Shown: piece after piece, positions 47,387-56,167 of the stretch
Layout of the letters: each line of letters opens with the position of its first letter
Numbering within the stretch: position 1 is the first letter of the stretch
Source: Mucilaginibacter paludis DSM 18603
GTDB lineage: Bacteria; Bacteroidota; Bacteroidia; Sphingobacteriales; Sphingobacteriaceae
NCBI RefSeq assembly: GCF_000166195.2
Contig: NZ_CM001403.1
Location: 1,364,001 to 1,428,000 of the forward strand
Direction: 5' to 3'
Length of the DNA: 64,000 nt
Notes under the pieces: generated by a model
What the model saw: only the letters and a program-made list of their open reading frames with translations
Databases searched by the model: none
What the model was told of the DNA's origin: nothing
Position numbers and translations under genes: made by a program

Positions 47387-48379
47387 TTAAGCTGACCTTC
47401 GATAGTTTTCAACATACATTTCTCCCCTTTTCACTAAGGAGAACATTCGTAGTATCAGTTTGAATTTTATATTGTTTAGCACCAACCCATATTCTTTATT
47501 CTGCATCTTGCGCTCTGCGTATGCCCTGATTTCGGGGTCATGCTGCATAGCTGTTTTAGCTGCCTGGTTAAGTTCCTGTTTCAATTCCTTTTGCGCTAGG
47601 TTGCTTGTTCGCCTTCGTCCTTTTTTACTTGTTCCCGAGGTATGCTCAAAGGGAATCACCCCTACATATACAGCATAGTGCCTCGCGTCAGGAAAGCTTG
47701 TAAAATTCTCCGTGTAGGCTATGGTCATCCAACCATTCACTGCGCCTATGCCTTTAATGCTGGTGATGATCCGGTAATTCAGATACATCTGCTCATTGCT
47801 TTTGATCAGTTCCATGATCCGCGATTCTAGCTCCTTGATATATTCCGAATTGGCATCTCTTTTTTCGTTAGATATACGGACGATCATATCCTGGTTACTT
47901 ACCTCATACATATGTTTCCGCTCACCAACAGAGCTCTGATATCCAGCACTTTCCCGTACCAATCGTTTACGGAATGAAAGCAAGGTCTTAAGCTCTAAGA
48001 TTTTATTATCCAACAACTTAGATGGTTCAAGACGCTTGATCTTATCTTCTCCATACTGACCGATCCGGAATGCGTCGGCCCTATCGCTTTTGCCCCTGAT
48101 CATACCCATCGATTGCTTAATCTCTAGTCCAGGCACCCGCCGATAAGCTATAGACTGTGACTCGCAAAACTGGATGAAACGGTATTCATAACCGCCGGTA
48201 TATTCCAGTACGATAAACGTTTCCCGTAAATCGATCAGGTTGGTTTTGCACCATTTTTTAAACTTGCCGAATCCTTCACTATTGTTATCGATGTGAACGA
48301 ACAGCTTACGCTCCGACCAACAGATATCGACCGTCTTTTTTGATACATCGACACCTAAAACAACATTCCATGTTTTCAT
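47387..48379 (-). CDS. IS110-family transposase (DEDD recombinase)
   Basis: A 330-aa recombinase. The N-terminal RuvC-like DEDD residues appear in VLGVDVSKKTVD, FIVLEYTGGY and GKSDRADAFRIG. The C-terminal Transposase_20 domain carries IKGIGAVNGWMTIAYTE and the serine block FEHTSGTSKKGRRRTS. Full length and intact, so the element may still move. The ATG is clear. The gene ends 46 bases before the right end of the element. Confidence 0.95.
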   Translation of the reverse strand: MKTWNVVLGVDVSKKTVDICWSERKLFVHIDNNSEGFGKFKKWCKTNLIDLRETFIVLEYTGGYEYRFIQFCESQSIAYRRVPGLEIKQSMGMIRGKSDRADAFRIGQYGEDKIKRLEPSKLLDNKILELKTLLSFRKRLVRESAGYQSSVGERKHMYEVSNQDMIVRISNEKRDANSEYIKELESRIMELIKSNEQMYLNYRIITSIKGIGAVNGWMTIAYTENFTSFPDARHYAVYVGVIPFEHTSGTSKKGRRRTSNLAQKELKQELNQAAKTAMQHDPEIRAYAERKMQNKEYGLVLNNIKFKLILRMFSLVKRGEMYVENYRRSA

Positions 48380-48404
48380 ACGTTTGTGTTTTGATCAATT
48401 AATT

Positions 48405-48545
48405 TAATTGCCTTTTGCCAATCACCTTTGATAAATCAATGGAATTATTCTAGCTGGGCCTTGGGCAATCTTAAAAAGGCAGGGAACTAATACGACGATT
48501 GGTTCTAAAAACCAGGAATGACAAAAGTTCACCCTGCCTTTTTTA
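48405..48545 (-). ncRNA. Candidate bridge RNA of the IS110 element
   Basis: Read on the minus strand, two structured loops precede the transposase. The target loop has outer stem 48532-48544 with 48473-48484, inner hairpin 48510-48514 with 48500-48504, and single strands holding tgtcattcc (48523-48515) and cgtcg (48497-48493). The donor loop has outer stem attgcc with ggcaat (48469-48464, 48412-48407) and holds ctagaata (48453-48446) and caaagg (48430-48425). These match the left and right target and the two element ends. RNA limits are approximate. Confidence 0.78.
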
Positions 48546-48641
48546 TAACTTATCCACAAACTCTTTAGTTTTTAACACCCCCCTGCACCCCCCGTTTTCA
48601 ACAATAACAATTGCTATTAATTATTATCTTTAGACCAAAGG

Positions 48642-48885
48642 GAATGACATAATTGGAGATATACATCACAAAAAATGTCATTTCGATGAGGTACGAAGAG
48701 AAATCTTTTACCAGCGATTATCTACAACAGACTTATCACTCATAGAAGATCCCCCTACCTCGGAATGACATAGTTGGATATATATCGCAAAAATGTCATT
48801 TCGATGAGGTACGAAGAGAAATCTTTTACGCCATATATACAACGCGCGTAAAAGATTTCTCCCTCCGGTCGAAATGACATTTTAG
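48642..48885 (+). repeat. Palindromic repeat copies beside the IS
   Basis: 48642-48665 is the resumed end of the interrupted copy. A full copy runs from about 48675 to 48775, and a shorter one from 48793 to 48884 that folds on itself (atgtcatttcga with tcgaaatgacat; aaatcttttacg with cgtaaaagattt). Confidence 0.8.
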
Positions 48886-48907
48886 GAGAAAGGGCGAACT
48901 AATCTTT

Positions 48908-50374
48908 TTAATGTATCCCCCTAAACAACCTGCTCCAACGTATTTTATTAAGGAAGCTTGCGTTATCATCCCAGCTCATCCAGATAAACAGGGCTTTGCC
49001 TACAATGTGATCCTCCGGAACAAATCCCCAGAAACGCGAGTCCAATGAATCATGGCGGTTATCCCCCATCATCCAATAGTAATTCATTTTAAAGGTGTAG
49101 GTGGTAGCTTTGGCGCCATTGATAAAGATATCGCCGCCCTTTACCTCTAACTTATTGCCTTCATATATCTCTATAGCACGGGCATAGATTGGGAACGTCA
49201 GGCTATCCAACTTTACAGTCCAACCCTTTTTAGGAATAATGATAGGGCCAAAATTATCCAGGTTCCATTTATAATCGGGCACCTTATTATTTAGCTTATA
49301 CACTTTGTATAGCGGGTAAACAGGAAATACAGGGCCCATAGGATCGGTACCTTTCGGAGTAATCTTAGGGCTTATCGATTGTATGTTTGAGTAGCCCTTA
49401 AGCGTACTGGCGGCCTCTTTAGTCATCGTCGGGTTTGGATTACTTTCGTAATAGGTAATGTGCAAATCGTCCAATATTTTAGGGTTAAGCTCGGTACTGG
49501 CGGTCATGGTGTAGTCAATCTGCTCGCCGGGCGGGTTCGGTGCCGCTTTACCATTTACGTAAACCTGGGCGTCAACCAAACTAAGCGTATCGCCGGGCGT
49601 ACCCTGGCAGCGTTTAATGTAATTTTCGCGTTTATCTACCGGGCGATACAATGGCGAATCGGCATCCATAGGGTAATTAAATACCACCACATCTCCCTTT
49701 TTCACTTCGCTTAAACCGGGTAAACGATAATAAGGTATTTTGATGCCATCCCAATAGGCCTTGGTATTGATGAGCGGCATGGTATGATGCGCAAATGGAA
49801 ACGCAACAGGCGTCATAGGAGTACGGGCGCCGTAATTCACTTTACTTACAAACAAAAAGTCGCCTACCAGTAAGGAGCGCTCCATCGATGGTGTAGGGAT
49901 GGTATAAGCTTCAATAAATAAAGTACGGATAAGCGTAGCAGCTACAACAGCAAATATGATAGCTTCGGTCCACTCCTGTGTTGATGACTTTTTTAGTATA
50001 GACGTATATTTTTCACGAAATTCAGGACTTGCGGATGGGCCCAAATACTTAGTTTCACTATCAAATCCCCATTTAGGAATAAAATAACATGCTAATACAA
50101 TTCCTTTGAATTGATCACCAACTTTTATTTTACCGAAAGATTTTAAAACGTCGACGGATATACCTACAGCAACGATAATACCTATACCAGGTATTAAAAG
50201 GAGAAACATCCACCATAAAGGCCTGCCACATATCTTCAACATGATGTAGATATTTAAAATTGGAACTAATCCCATCCAACCTGGTTGCCCAGCCTTTTCA
50301 AATAGTTTATACCAGCCTATAAAAGGCAATATAATTAACAATATAAAGGCAACAATAAATTCTAATATATTCAC
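48908..50374 (-). CDS. lepB: Signal peptidase I with N-terminal membrane domain
   Basis: A 488-aa type I signal peptidase that removes export signals. The start is a GTG. Residues 1-100 form an extra membrane domain with three hydrophobic segments (DUF5684-like), common in Bacteroidota. The peptidase part has catalytic S163 in TPSMERS, general base K254 in NYIKRCQGTPGD, the MMGDNRHDSLDSR block and a closing WGFVPEDHIVGKA. It is the last gene of the parA-parB-DUF5683-dapB-lepB row, 24 bases after dapB, so cotranscription is likely. Confidence 0.95.
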   Translation of the reverse strand: MNILEFIVAFILLIILPFIGWYKLFEKAGQPGWMGLVPILNIYIMLKICGRPLWWMFLLLIPGIGIIVAVGISVDVLKSFGKIKVGDQFKGIVLACYFIPKWGFDSETKYLGPSASPEFREKYTSILKKSSTQEWTEAIIFAVVAATLIRTLFIEAYTIPTPSMERSLLVGDFLFVSKVNYGARTPMTPVAFPFAHHTMPLINTKAYWDGIKIPYYRLPGLSEVKKGDVVVFNYPMDADSPLYRPVDKRENYIKRCQGTPGDTLSLVDAQVYVNGKAAPNPPGEQIDYTMTASTELNPKILDDLHITYYESNPNPTMTKEAASTLKGYSNIQSISPKITPKGTDPMGPVFPVYPLYKVYKLNNKVPDYKWNLDNFGPIIIPKKGWTVKLDSLTFPIYARAIEIYEGNKLEVKGGDIFINGAKATTYTFKMNYYWMMGDNRHDSLDSRFWGFVPEDHIVGKALFIWMSWDDNASFLNKIRWSRLFRGIH

Positions 50375-50398
50375 TTACTTAATTTTTAAGTTTATTAA

Positions 50399-51151
50399 TT
50401 ATTTAACATCAAAATTAAACATATCGCTTGCTGTAAAAAATCCTTTTTTATTTTGGATCCATTCGGCAGCTAAAACGGCACCCAAGGCAAAACCAGAACG
50501 GTTATGCGCGGTGTGCTTAAATTCAATCATATCCACTTCCGAATCGTAAATAACGGTGTGAGTACCCGGCACGCTATCTATTCGTAACGACTCGATGAGT
50601 AATTGGTTAGATTTTACTGCATCAATCGGCTCATCGCCATTTTCTTGCAGTACATTCACCCATTCGGTTTTACTGTCCAGGTTATCTATAATACCTTCGG
50701 CGATGGTCATGGCGGTACCGCTTGGCGAATCAAGCTTTTGTACATGATGGATCTCTTCAACCTGCACCTCGTAGTAAGGGTACCTATTCATCAGCTTAGC
50801 TAAAATCTGATTCATGTGGAAGAATATGTTTACCCCCACGCTAAAATTTGACGCATAAAGCAACGCATTATTAGTTTTAATGCATTCGTCCTTGATTTGT
50901 TGCAGTTGCCCGTACCAGCCTGTCGTACCAATAATAATGGGCACTTTAGCTTCAAAACATTGTCGGATATTATTTAAAACAGAATCGGGCGTACTAAACT
51001 CAATGGCTACATCAGCCTTAGTTAAATTATCAACAGTGAGTTCGTCCAGGTTGGTGTAATCTATTTTTAATACAATTTCATGTTTACGATCCAGGGCTAT
51101 CTGTTCAATTATTTTGCCCATTTTGCCGTATCCCAATAATGCAATTTTCAT
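50399..51151 (-). CDS. dapB: 4-hydroxy-tetrahydrodipicolinate reductase
   Basis: A 250-aa NAD(P)H-dependent enzyme of lysine and diaminopimelate synthesis. It has the N-terminal nucleotide-binding GYGKMGKIIEQ, then IGTTGWYGQL, SNFSVGVNIFFH and the active-site block EIHHVQKLDSPSGTA (catalytic His pair and Lys). The length is a little under that of the E. coli enzyme, as usual for this phylum. It lies in the parAB-lepB row. Confidence 0.96.
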   Translation of the reverse strand: MKIALLGYGKMGKIIEQIALDRKHEIVLKIDYTNLDELTVDNLTKADVAIEFSTPDSVLNNIRQCFEAKVPIIIGTTGWYGQLQQIKDECIKTNNALLYASNFSVGVNIFFHMNQILAKLMNRYPYYEVQVEEIHHVQKLDSPSGTAMTIAEGIIDNLDSKTEWVNVLQENGDEPIDAVKSNQLLIESLRIDSVPGTHTVIYDSEVDMIEFKHTAHNRSGFALGAVLAAEWIQNKKGFFTASDMFNFDVK

Positions 51152-51230
51152 TCTATATTTTATTTTCTGTTGGTCGTGATGCTATAGCGAGTGGTTATAA
51201 CCTGTTTGTCAGCCGGATATAATGACAGGC

Positions 51231-51908
51231 TCATCGTAAAAAGATCGTTATTTTTAATGAAGGAGTAAATGTAGTATTAAAATTTGAAGCGTAAACAGGC
51301 GGCGCAGTTATGGATGGCGTAATTTTAAAACTCAGGTTATTATCCATCGAGTACGAATGCATAAATTTAGCTTCCACATAGGCATCAATCATGTTGATAC
51401 CCCATACGCCTACCATTCCAAAAATACTTAAGTCGCGGTTACGCCTCAGGTTGTCTTTATAATCGTAAATGGTTTGGTCGAGTATATTTGTAATCACATT
51501 ACCTTGATAAACAGGTAAAGGCTCATTACCTATCCTGCCATGCGCCCGCCATTCAGATTCTTTTAAGAAAAGATTATAGTCTTTCCCGTTCGAATAAATA
51601 TTAATGGCCAACAGCGTAATACCGGTATAAATGGCCGGCAAGCGCCACCACAAACCATGGCGATTGTAAATTTGCCCGAGCCCAGGGAACATCAATGAGC
51701 GCATTACAGCTTTATGCGGGCTGTGGGTACTATCGGGATGATAAACCTTTTCGGGCTTTACCTTGGGCACAAATGGCTTTGAAGTAACAGAATCGCGCAC
51801 CATATTAAGGCTGTCGGTTTTGCTGCGATGGGCAGGAGGGCGTAATGCCTGGGCTTTAATGCCCAAACTAACAAACAACAGGGCAACAAACAGTAGATAC
51901 CTGCGCAT
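51231..51908 (-). CDS. DUF5683 protein
   Basis: A 225-aa exported or membrane protein. The frame opens at a TTG at 51917 inside parB; the ATG at 51908 (MRRYLLFVALL) starts a signal peptide and overlaps nothing. The core PHKAVMRSLMFPGLGQIYNR is the family mark, and a hydrophobic segment (LPAIYTGITLLAINIY) follows. It sits between parB (2-base gap) and dapB. The function is unknown; the fixed position suggests a cell-envelope role linked to division or growth. Confidence 0.88.
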   Translation of the reverse strand: MRRYLLFVALLFVSLGIKAQALRPPAHRSKTDSLNMVRDSVTSKPFVPKVKPEKVYHPDSTHSPHKAVMRSLMFPGLGQIYNRHGLWWRLPAIYTGITLLAINIYSNGKDYNLFLKESEWRAHGRIGNEPLPVYQGNVITNILDQTIYDYKDNLRRNRDLSIFGMVGVWGINMIDAYVEAKFMHSYSMDNNLSFKITPSITAPPVYASNFNTTFTPSLKITIFLR

Positions 51909-51910
51909 GC

Positions 51911-52822
51911 TTACCAATCCAACATTTCAAGGATCCGGCCCAGATCATCTTGCGACAGGAAGGGGATTTCGATAGCGCCCTTACCCTGGTCACTCATTTT
52001 AAGCTTAACACGGGCACCAAATTTCGAGGCCAGGTCGTCCTGTATCTTTTGAACCTGGAATGTTAATCCTTCCGGTTTTTTGTTGTCTTTTTTTGCCGAT
52101 GGACGTTGCTGCTGCATCTCGCGCACCATCTCTTCAACCTTCCGCACAGATAAACCGCCCTGTAAAATCTGTTGGTGGATATACAACTGGCTCACAGGGT
52201 CGTTCATGGTAATTAAAGCCTTGGCATGGCCCATGGTAATTTGCCCATCGCGGATGGAGGCCTGTATAACCGGGGGTAATTTCAATAAACGCAGATAATT
52301 GGTAACCGTAGACCGGTTTTTACTCACACGTTCACCTAATTCGTCCTGCTTTAAATTACACTCATCAATCATTCGCTGAAAACTCAGGGCTACCTCAATG
52401 GCGTTCAGGTTTTCGCGCTGGATATTTTCTATCAGCGCCATTTCCAGCATTTGCTGGTCGTTGGCGGTACGTATATAAGCCGGTATTTGTACTAAGCCTG
52501 CTAATTTTGAGGCACGCAAACGGCGCTCGCCTGATATCAGCTGATAGCTATGCGCGTTAACTTTACGTACGGTAATGGGCTGGATGAGCCCTTGCAGCTT
52601 GATTGAATCAGCGAGTTCAATTAATGCCTGTTCATCAAACTCGGTGCGTGGCTGAAACGGGTTTACCTCAATCTCACTGATCTTGATTTCATTAACCGAA
52701 CCCATATCGTTTACCTGCGGGCTACTTGCAACCTGGCCTTTGGTATTAGGTACCTTATCTTCAGAATTATTTAACAGGGCTCCTAAGCCTCTCCCCAAAG
52801 CATTTCTCTTTTCAGCACTCAT
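51911..52822 (-). CDS. parB: Chromosome-partitioning protein ParB
   Basis: A 303-aa CTP-dependent DNA clamp that loads at parS sites. The start MSAEKRNALGRGLGALL is the typical ParA-stimulating tail. The ParB N-domain (ISEIEVNPFQPRTEFDE, with GERRLRASKLAG, the CTP-binding GERR block) is followed by an HTH (KNRSTVTNYLRLLKLP) and a C-terminal dimer domain. It directly abuts parA with no gap. Confidence 0.96.
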   Translation of the reverse strand: MSAEKRNALGRGLGALLNNSEDKVPNTKGQVASSPQVNDMGSVNEIKISEIEVNPFQPRTEFDEQALIELADSIKLQGLIQPITVRKVNAHSYQLISGERRLRASKLAGLVQIPAYIRTANDQQMLEMALIENIQRENLNAIEVALSFQRMIDECNLKQDELGERVSKNRSTVTNYLRLLKLPPVIQASIRDGQITMGHAKALITMNDPVSQLYIHQQILQGGLSVRKVEEMVREMQQQRPSAKKDNKKPEGLTFQVQKIQDDLASKFGARVKLKMSDQGKGAIEIPFLSQDDLGRILEMLDW

Positions 52823-53629
52823 CTATTCTACAGTTGCAATCTTTAAGTTGGATTCATCCCTGGTTAAGCCGTTGTTCCGGATAATCTCGCGCGCCAGGTT
52901 AAGGTAGTTAATAGCGCCCTTGCAGCTGGCATCGTGCATAATTACCGATACGCCAAAGCTTGGCGCTTCACTTAAACGGGTGTTGCGCTGGATGATGGTT
53001 TCAAAAACCAAATTCTCAAAATGGGTTTTCACTTCCTCAACCACCTGGTTTGAAAGGCGAAGGCGCACATCATACATGGTTAATAAAATGCCTTCTATTT
53101 CCAGTTTAGTGTTCAACCTGTTTTGAACGATCTTGATGGTGTTCAAAAGCTTGCCCAAACCTTCTAACGCAAAATACTCGCATTGTACCGGGATGATCAC
53201 GGAGTCGGCGGCAGACAGGGCGTTGATGGTGATCAAACCTAAAGATGGCGAACAATCGATAATGATAAAATCGTAATCATCGCGCACCTTATCCAGCACG
53301 GCCTTCATTTTATATTCCCTGTCGTTCAGGTTAATCATTTCAATCTCGGCACCTACCAAATCAATGTGGGCGGGTAAAAGATCAAGAAATGGTGTATCTG
53401 TTTTTTGTATAGCATCAACCGGATGTACATCGTTAATGATACACTCGTAGATACTGTTTTTTATATTGCGTGGATCAAAACCTATCCCCGAAGTGGAGTT
53501 AGCCTGCGGGTCGGCATCAACAAGCAGCGTTTTAAACTCCAAAACAGCTAAACACGCAGCCAGATTAATAGATGATGTAGTTTTACCTACACCCCCTTTT
53601 TGATTAGCTAAAGCAATAATTTTACTCAT
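52823..53629 (-). CDS. parA: Chromosome-partitioning ATPase ParA (Soj)
   Basis: A 268-aa deviant Walker ATPase that moves ParB-parS complexes on the nucleoid. The deviant P-loop NQKGGVGKTTSSINLA is at residues 8-23, and LLVDADPQANST and DFIIIDCSPSLG are present. The short N-terminus without an HTH marks the chromosomal type. It is the head of the row that continues with parB. I found no parS consensus nearby. Confidence 0.96.
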   Translation of the reverse strand: MSKIIALANQKGGVGKTTSSINLAACLAVLEFKTLLVDADPQANSTSGIGFDPRNIKNSIYECIINDVHPVDAIQKTDTPFLDLLPAHIDLVGAEIEMINLNDREYKMKAVLDKVRDDYDFIIIDCSPSLGLITINALSAADSVIIPVQCEYFALEGLGKLLNTIKIVQNRLNTKLEIEGILLTMYDVRLRLSNQVVEEVKTHFENLVFETIIQRNTRLSEAPSFGVSVIMHDASCKGAINYLNLAREIIRNNGLTRDESNLKIATVE

Positions 53630-53875
53630 TATATATTATTAAATTTACAAAAGGAAAAGCTGGTATTTTTCAAGAACGAAACATTGCTATCCAATGATAT
53701 AAAAGTCAGGACAATAAATTTGTCATGTCAGCCTCATTCTTGTTCAAAATACACTACTTCAATGGAAACCAAGCAGAATTTTCTATTTTCGCAAAGTTTT
53801 AAACCGGGTTAAAGATACAAAATTAAATAATTCGGCGATCTACACCTAACATTAACTTACAAACAAACGATATAA

Positions 53876-54397
53876 ATGGTTACAATTATCGCTGGCACCA
53901 ACAGGCCCGGAAGCTCAACCCTGAAACTGGCAAAATATTACCAAAAAGTATTAAGCGAGAAGGGTATACAAGCCGATCTGCTATCGTTAACGGAGCTGCC
54001 CGACAATTGTATGGTGAGCGATTTGTACGGTAAACGCAGTCCCGAATTTGAAAAAATACAGCAAAGAATAACGGCAAGCGATAAATTTATTTTTATTATA
54101 CCCGAATATAACGGAAGCTTCCCCGGCGTGCTCAAAATTTTTATTGATGCCTGTAATTTTCCGGAGAGCTTTTACGATAAAAAGGCGGCACTGGTTGGCC
54201 TGTCTTCGGGCAAATATGGCAACATCAGGGGTGTTGAGCATTTTACAGGTATCTGTAATTATATCAATTTACATGTAATGGCGCTCAAAATACATATTAC
54301 TGCCGTTAAGAGTGAGCTAAATGAAAACGCCGAGCTCTTTAACGCCGACACGGTTAAATTTGTACATGAGCAGATAGATAAGTTTATTAAGTTTTAA
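53876..54397 (+). CDS. NADPH-dependent FMN reductase family protein
   Basis: A 173-aa flavodoxin-like reductase. AGTNRPGSSTLKLAKYY (about 5-21) is the phosphate-binding loop, PEYNGSFPGVLKIFIDA is the family signature, and LVGLSSGKYGNIRG contacts the flavin. It probably reduces quinones, azo compounds or FMN in the cytoplasm; the physiological substrate is unknown. It is divergent from parA with a 246-base gap. Confidence 0.9.
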   Translation: MVTIIAGTNRPGSSTLKLAKYYQKVLSEKGIQADLLSLTELPDNCMVSDLYGKRSPEFEKIQQRITASDKFIFIIPEYNGSFPGVLKIFIDACNFPESFYDKKAALVGLSSGKYGNIRGVEHFTGICNYINLHVMALKIHITAVKSELNENAELFNADTVKFVHEQIDKFIKF

Positions 54398-54599
54398 TTG
54401 AGGGCTTATTTTGCGATAACACCGCAGCTTTAAGGCACTATTACGGATAGTGTGGGTAGGATAGTTTTAGTTTGTCCGCTGGAATTCCAAACCGTAATTT
54501 TTAATAGAATAAAAGCCATCTGCATTGCTGCTTTTCTGATGAAAAACAAACCAGTAAATTACGGCTATAATGGCATCTACTTAAGTTATTGATTATCAA

Positions 54600-54690
54600 T
54601 TCCATTTACCTCTCCGTTTTGTCATGCCGACGCGAGGAGGGATTTTCTTAAAGCGTTAAATGTGCATCATATTAGAGGCATTTATTACCA
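54600..54690 (-). repeat. Dispersed repeat B, diverged copy
   Basis: Reverse-complement relative of 29034-29120 and direct relative of 61684-61776: gtcatgccgacgcgaggagg and tgcatcatattag are shared. A third shared string, gagattatgcact at 54822-54834, resembles gtgcataatctcc near 61880 in inverted form. Confidence 0.65.
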
Positions 54691-54880
54691 ATTCGTTTTT
54701 TTCCCCGAAAATCAATATTCATAATTTAGAGCATCGGCACGCTCAATCGCCGCGTGAAGAAGCCCCACCCAACCCTCCCCGGTAGGGAGGGCTCAAAAAG
54801 TCTCCCCTACCGGGTGAGATTATGCACTGTGTTTGTTTTTTTGTGTGCATGAGAGCTTACGCTGTTTAGAGGGGGCTTTG

Positions 54881-54988
54881 GACTGCCCGATCCTTCCACC
54901 CACAGGCCAAACCCGGCCCGGCGTGCAGTCTGGCCTTTGCGCACTTTGCCTATCTGCGTTGGGTAATCTATAAGTTCAAAGTGTCATC
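54881..54988 (-). repeat. Dispersed repeat A, copy 2
   Basis: Reverse complement of 28809-28918 with scattered mismatches (shared gactgcccgatccttcc, cccggcccggcgtgcagtc and tataagtt). Together with repeat B at 54600 it mirrors the A-then-B layout at 28.8-29.1 kb in the opposite orientation. Confidence 0.75.
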
Positions 54989-55222
54989 GCTATTTTTTGG
55001 GTGGCTGGATCTTCTACTCATGAAGACATAGAACATTGATAATCAAGAGTTATTTTAAAAATGAGTTCTTAAAACAGTACTGAAATTTCATAAAAATGTC
55101 ATTATCAAAATCTTGGTTTAGCTTATGACTTACAAATCGATTTTTTTAGTACCCCTACAAAACGTCATAGAGCCTACTTTAAACTAAGTCTTATTTAGCG
55201 CTTATCGGCATAACACATCTCA

Positions 55223-55912
55223 TCACTTACCAGTAATCTGCCTGGCAACCAAAAATGCAGCCGCAGCGGCAAGCGCGCCTATGATTACTACTTTAAATGC
55301 GCCAACTACGGCGTTTTGACCTGTTACCTTGCTTTTAAAATAACCGAATATAAACAGGCAGATCAAAGTAATACCGCAGGAATAATAAAGGGCCATTTGC
55401 GAATTATCAACCAAAAAATAAGGTGAGAGCGGGATAATGCCGCCAACAATATAGGATAGGCCAATGGTGATAGCACTCTGGGTAGCCCGGTTTGCTTCCG
55501 GCTTTTCCAGGCCCAGTTCATAACGCATCATAAAATCGACCCATTTATCCTTGTCCCTGGCCATCTCATCGGCTATTTGCCTTTGCAGGGTTTCGGATAA
55601 ACCAAAGTCGGCAAAAACTTCCATTACTTCGGTTTTCTCTTGTTCAGGAACGCGTTCCACTTCTTCATATTCTCTTTTCAATTCAGAGGTATAGTGGTCG
55701 GCCTCGGTACGCCCGGCTAAAAAGCCGCCCAAACCCATGGCTATAGATCCCGCCACAATCTCGGCGATGCCTGCCGTAACTACAATGGCCGACGAGTTGA
55801 TGGCGCCGCTTAAGCCAGCTGCCAGGGCAAAAGGTACCGTTAGTCCGTCGGACATGCCAATTACAATATCGCGTATCGTATCGGAGCTCTTTAAATGGTT
55901 CTCGTGGTGCAT
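55223..55912 (-). CDS. VIT1/CCC1-type iron or manganese transporter
   Basis: A 229-aa integral membrane protein with about five hydrophobic segments. SDGLTVPFALAAGLSGA (about 18-34) and IAEIVAGSIAMGLGGFLAGRTEADHY (about 48-73, given in part) are the VIT1 family blocks. The acidic cytoplasmic loop (EREYEEVERVP region, about 75-130) is the metal-binding segment of the family. It probably exports Fe2+ or Mn2+ from the cytosol. Single gene. About 800 bases of repeat-rich DNA separate it from the flavin reductase gene. Confidence 0.93.
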   Translation of the reverse strand: MHHENHLKSSDTIRDIVIGMSDGLTVPFALAAGLSGAINSSAIVVTAGIAEIVAGSIAMGLGGFLAGRTEADHYTSELKREYEEVERVPEQEKTEVMEVFADFGLSETLQRQIADEMARDKDKWVDFMMRYELGLEKPEANRATQSAITIGLSYIVGGIIPLSPYFLVDNSQMALYYSCGITLICLFIFGYFKSKVTGQNAVVGAFKVVIIGALAAAAAFLVARQITGK

Positions 55913-55992
55913 CGTTAAAGGTAAGCAGCTTTAGCAGCAGCGGCAACGCCTATCAGCAATTTAGGATTAGTCTTGATATTACGTTATTATTT

Positions 55993-56105
55993 GAGTTGGG
56001 AGTTCTGAGCCGGGAGTCTTAAGTCTTGAGCCCGGAGTCAGGAGTCCTGAATCGGGAGCCTTGAGCCGGGAGCGTTGAGTCCTGAATTTCGCAGGGAGTC
56101 GAGGA
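55993..56105. repeat. Degenerate tandem repeat of gggagtcttgag units
   Basis: Successive units such as ttgggagttctgagc, cgggagtcttaagtc and cgggagccttgagc form an imperfect minisatellite of about 15-bp units between two genes. It is non-coding. Confidence 0.7.
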
Positions 56106-56167
56106 TATGCCTGTCCAAAAAACAAAAAGCCGCCGCTATCAGTTAACTATCAATTCAACTATTTGAT

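Larger units (their letters stand above)
47341..48641 (-). mobile_element. IS110-family insertion sequence, 1.3 kb
   Basis: The boundaries come from an interrupted repeat: flank cctacgtcg ends at 47340 and gaatgacata resumes at 48642, and together they restore the repeat seen whole at 48752-48771. There are no terminal inverted repeats and no long target duplication, as expected for IS110. The ends are uncertain by one or two bases because a single G is shared. Read on the minus strand, it has a 262-base non-coding left end, the transposase gene, and a 46-base right end. The left end encodes a bridge RNA candidate. Confidence 0.88.

Noticed and set aside
48473..48544. The long hairpin near 48.5 kb as a plain transcription terminator of the IS
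   Set aside because: It has T-rich ends, but its loop has two single strands matching the target and an inner hairpin, and it lies 160 bases before the transposase start. The bridge RNA reading explains more.
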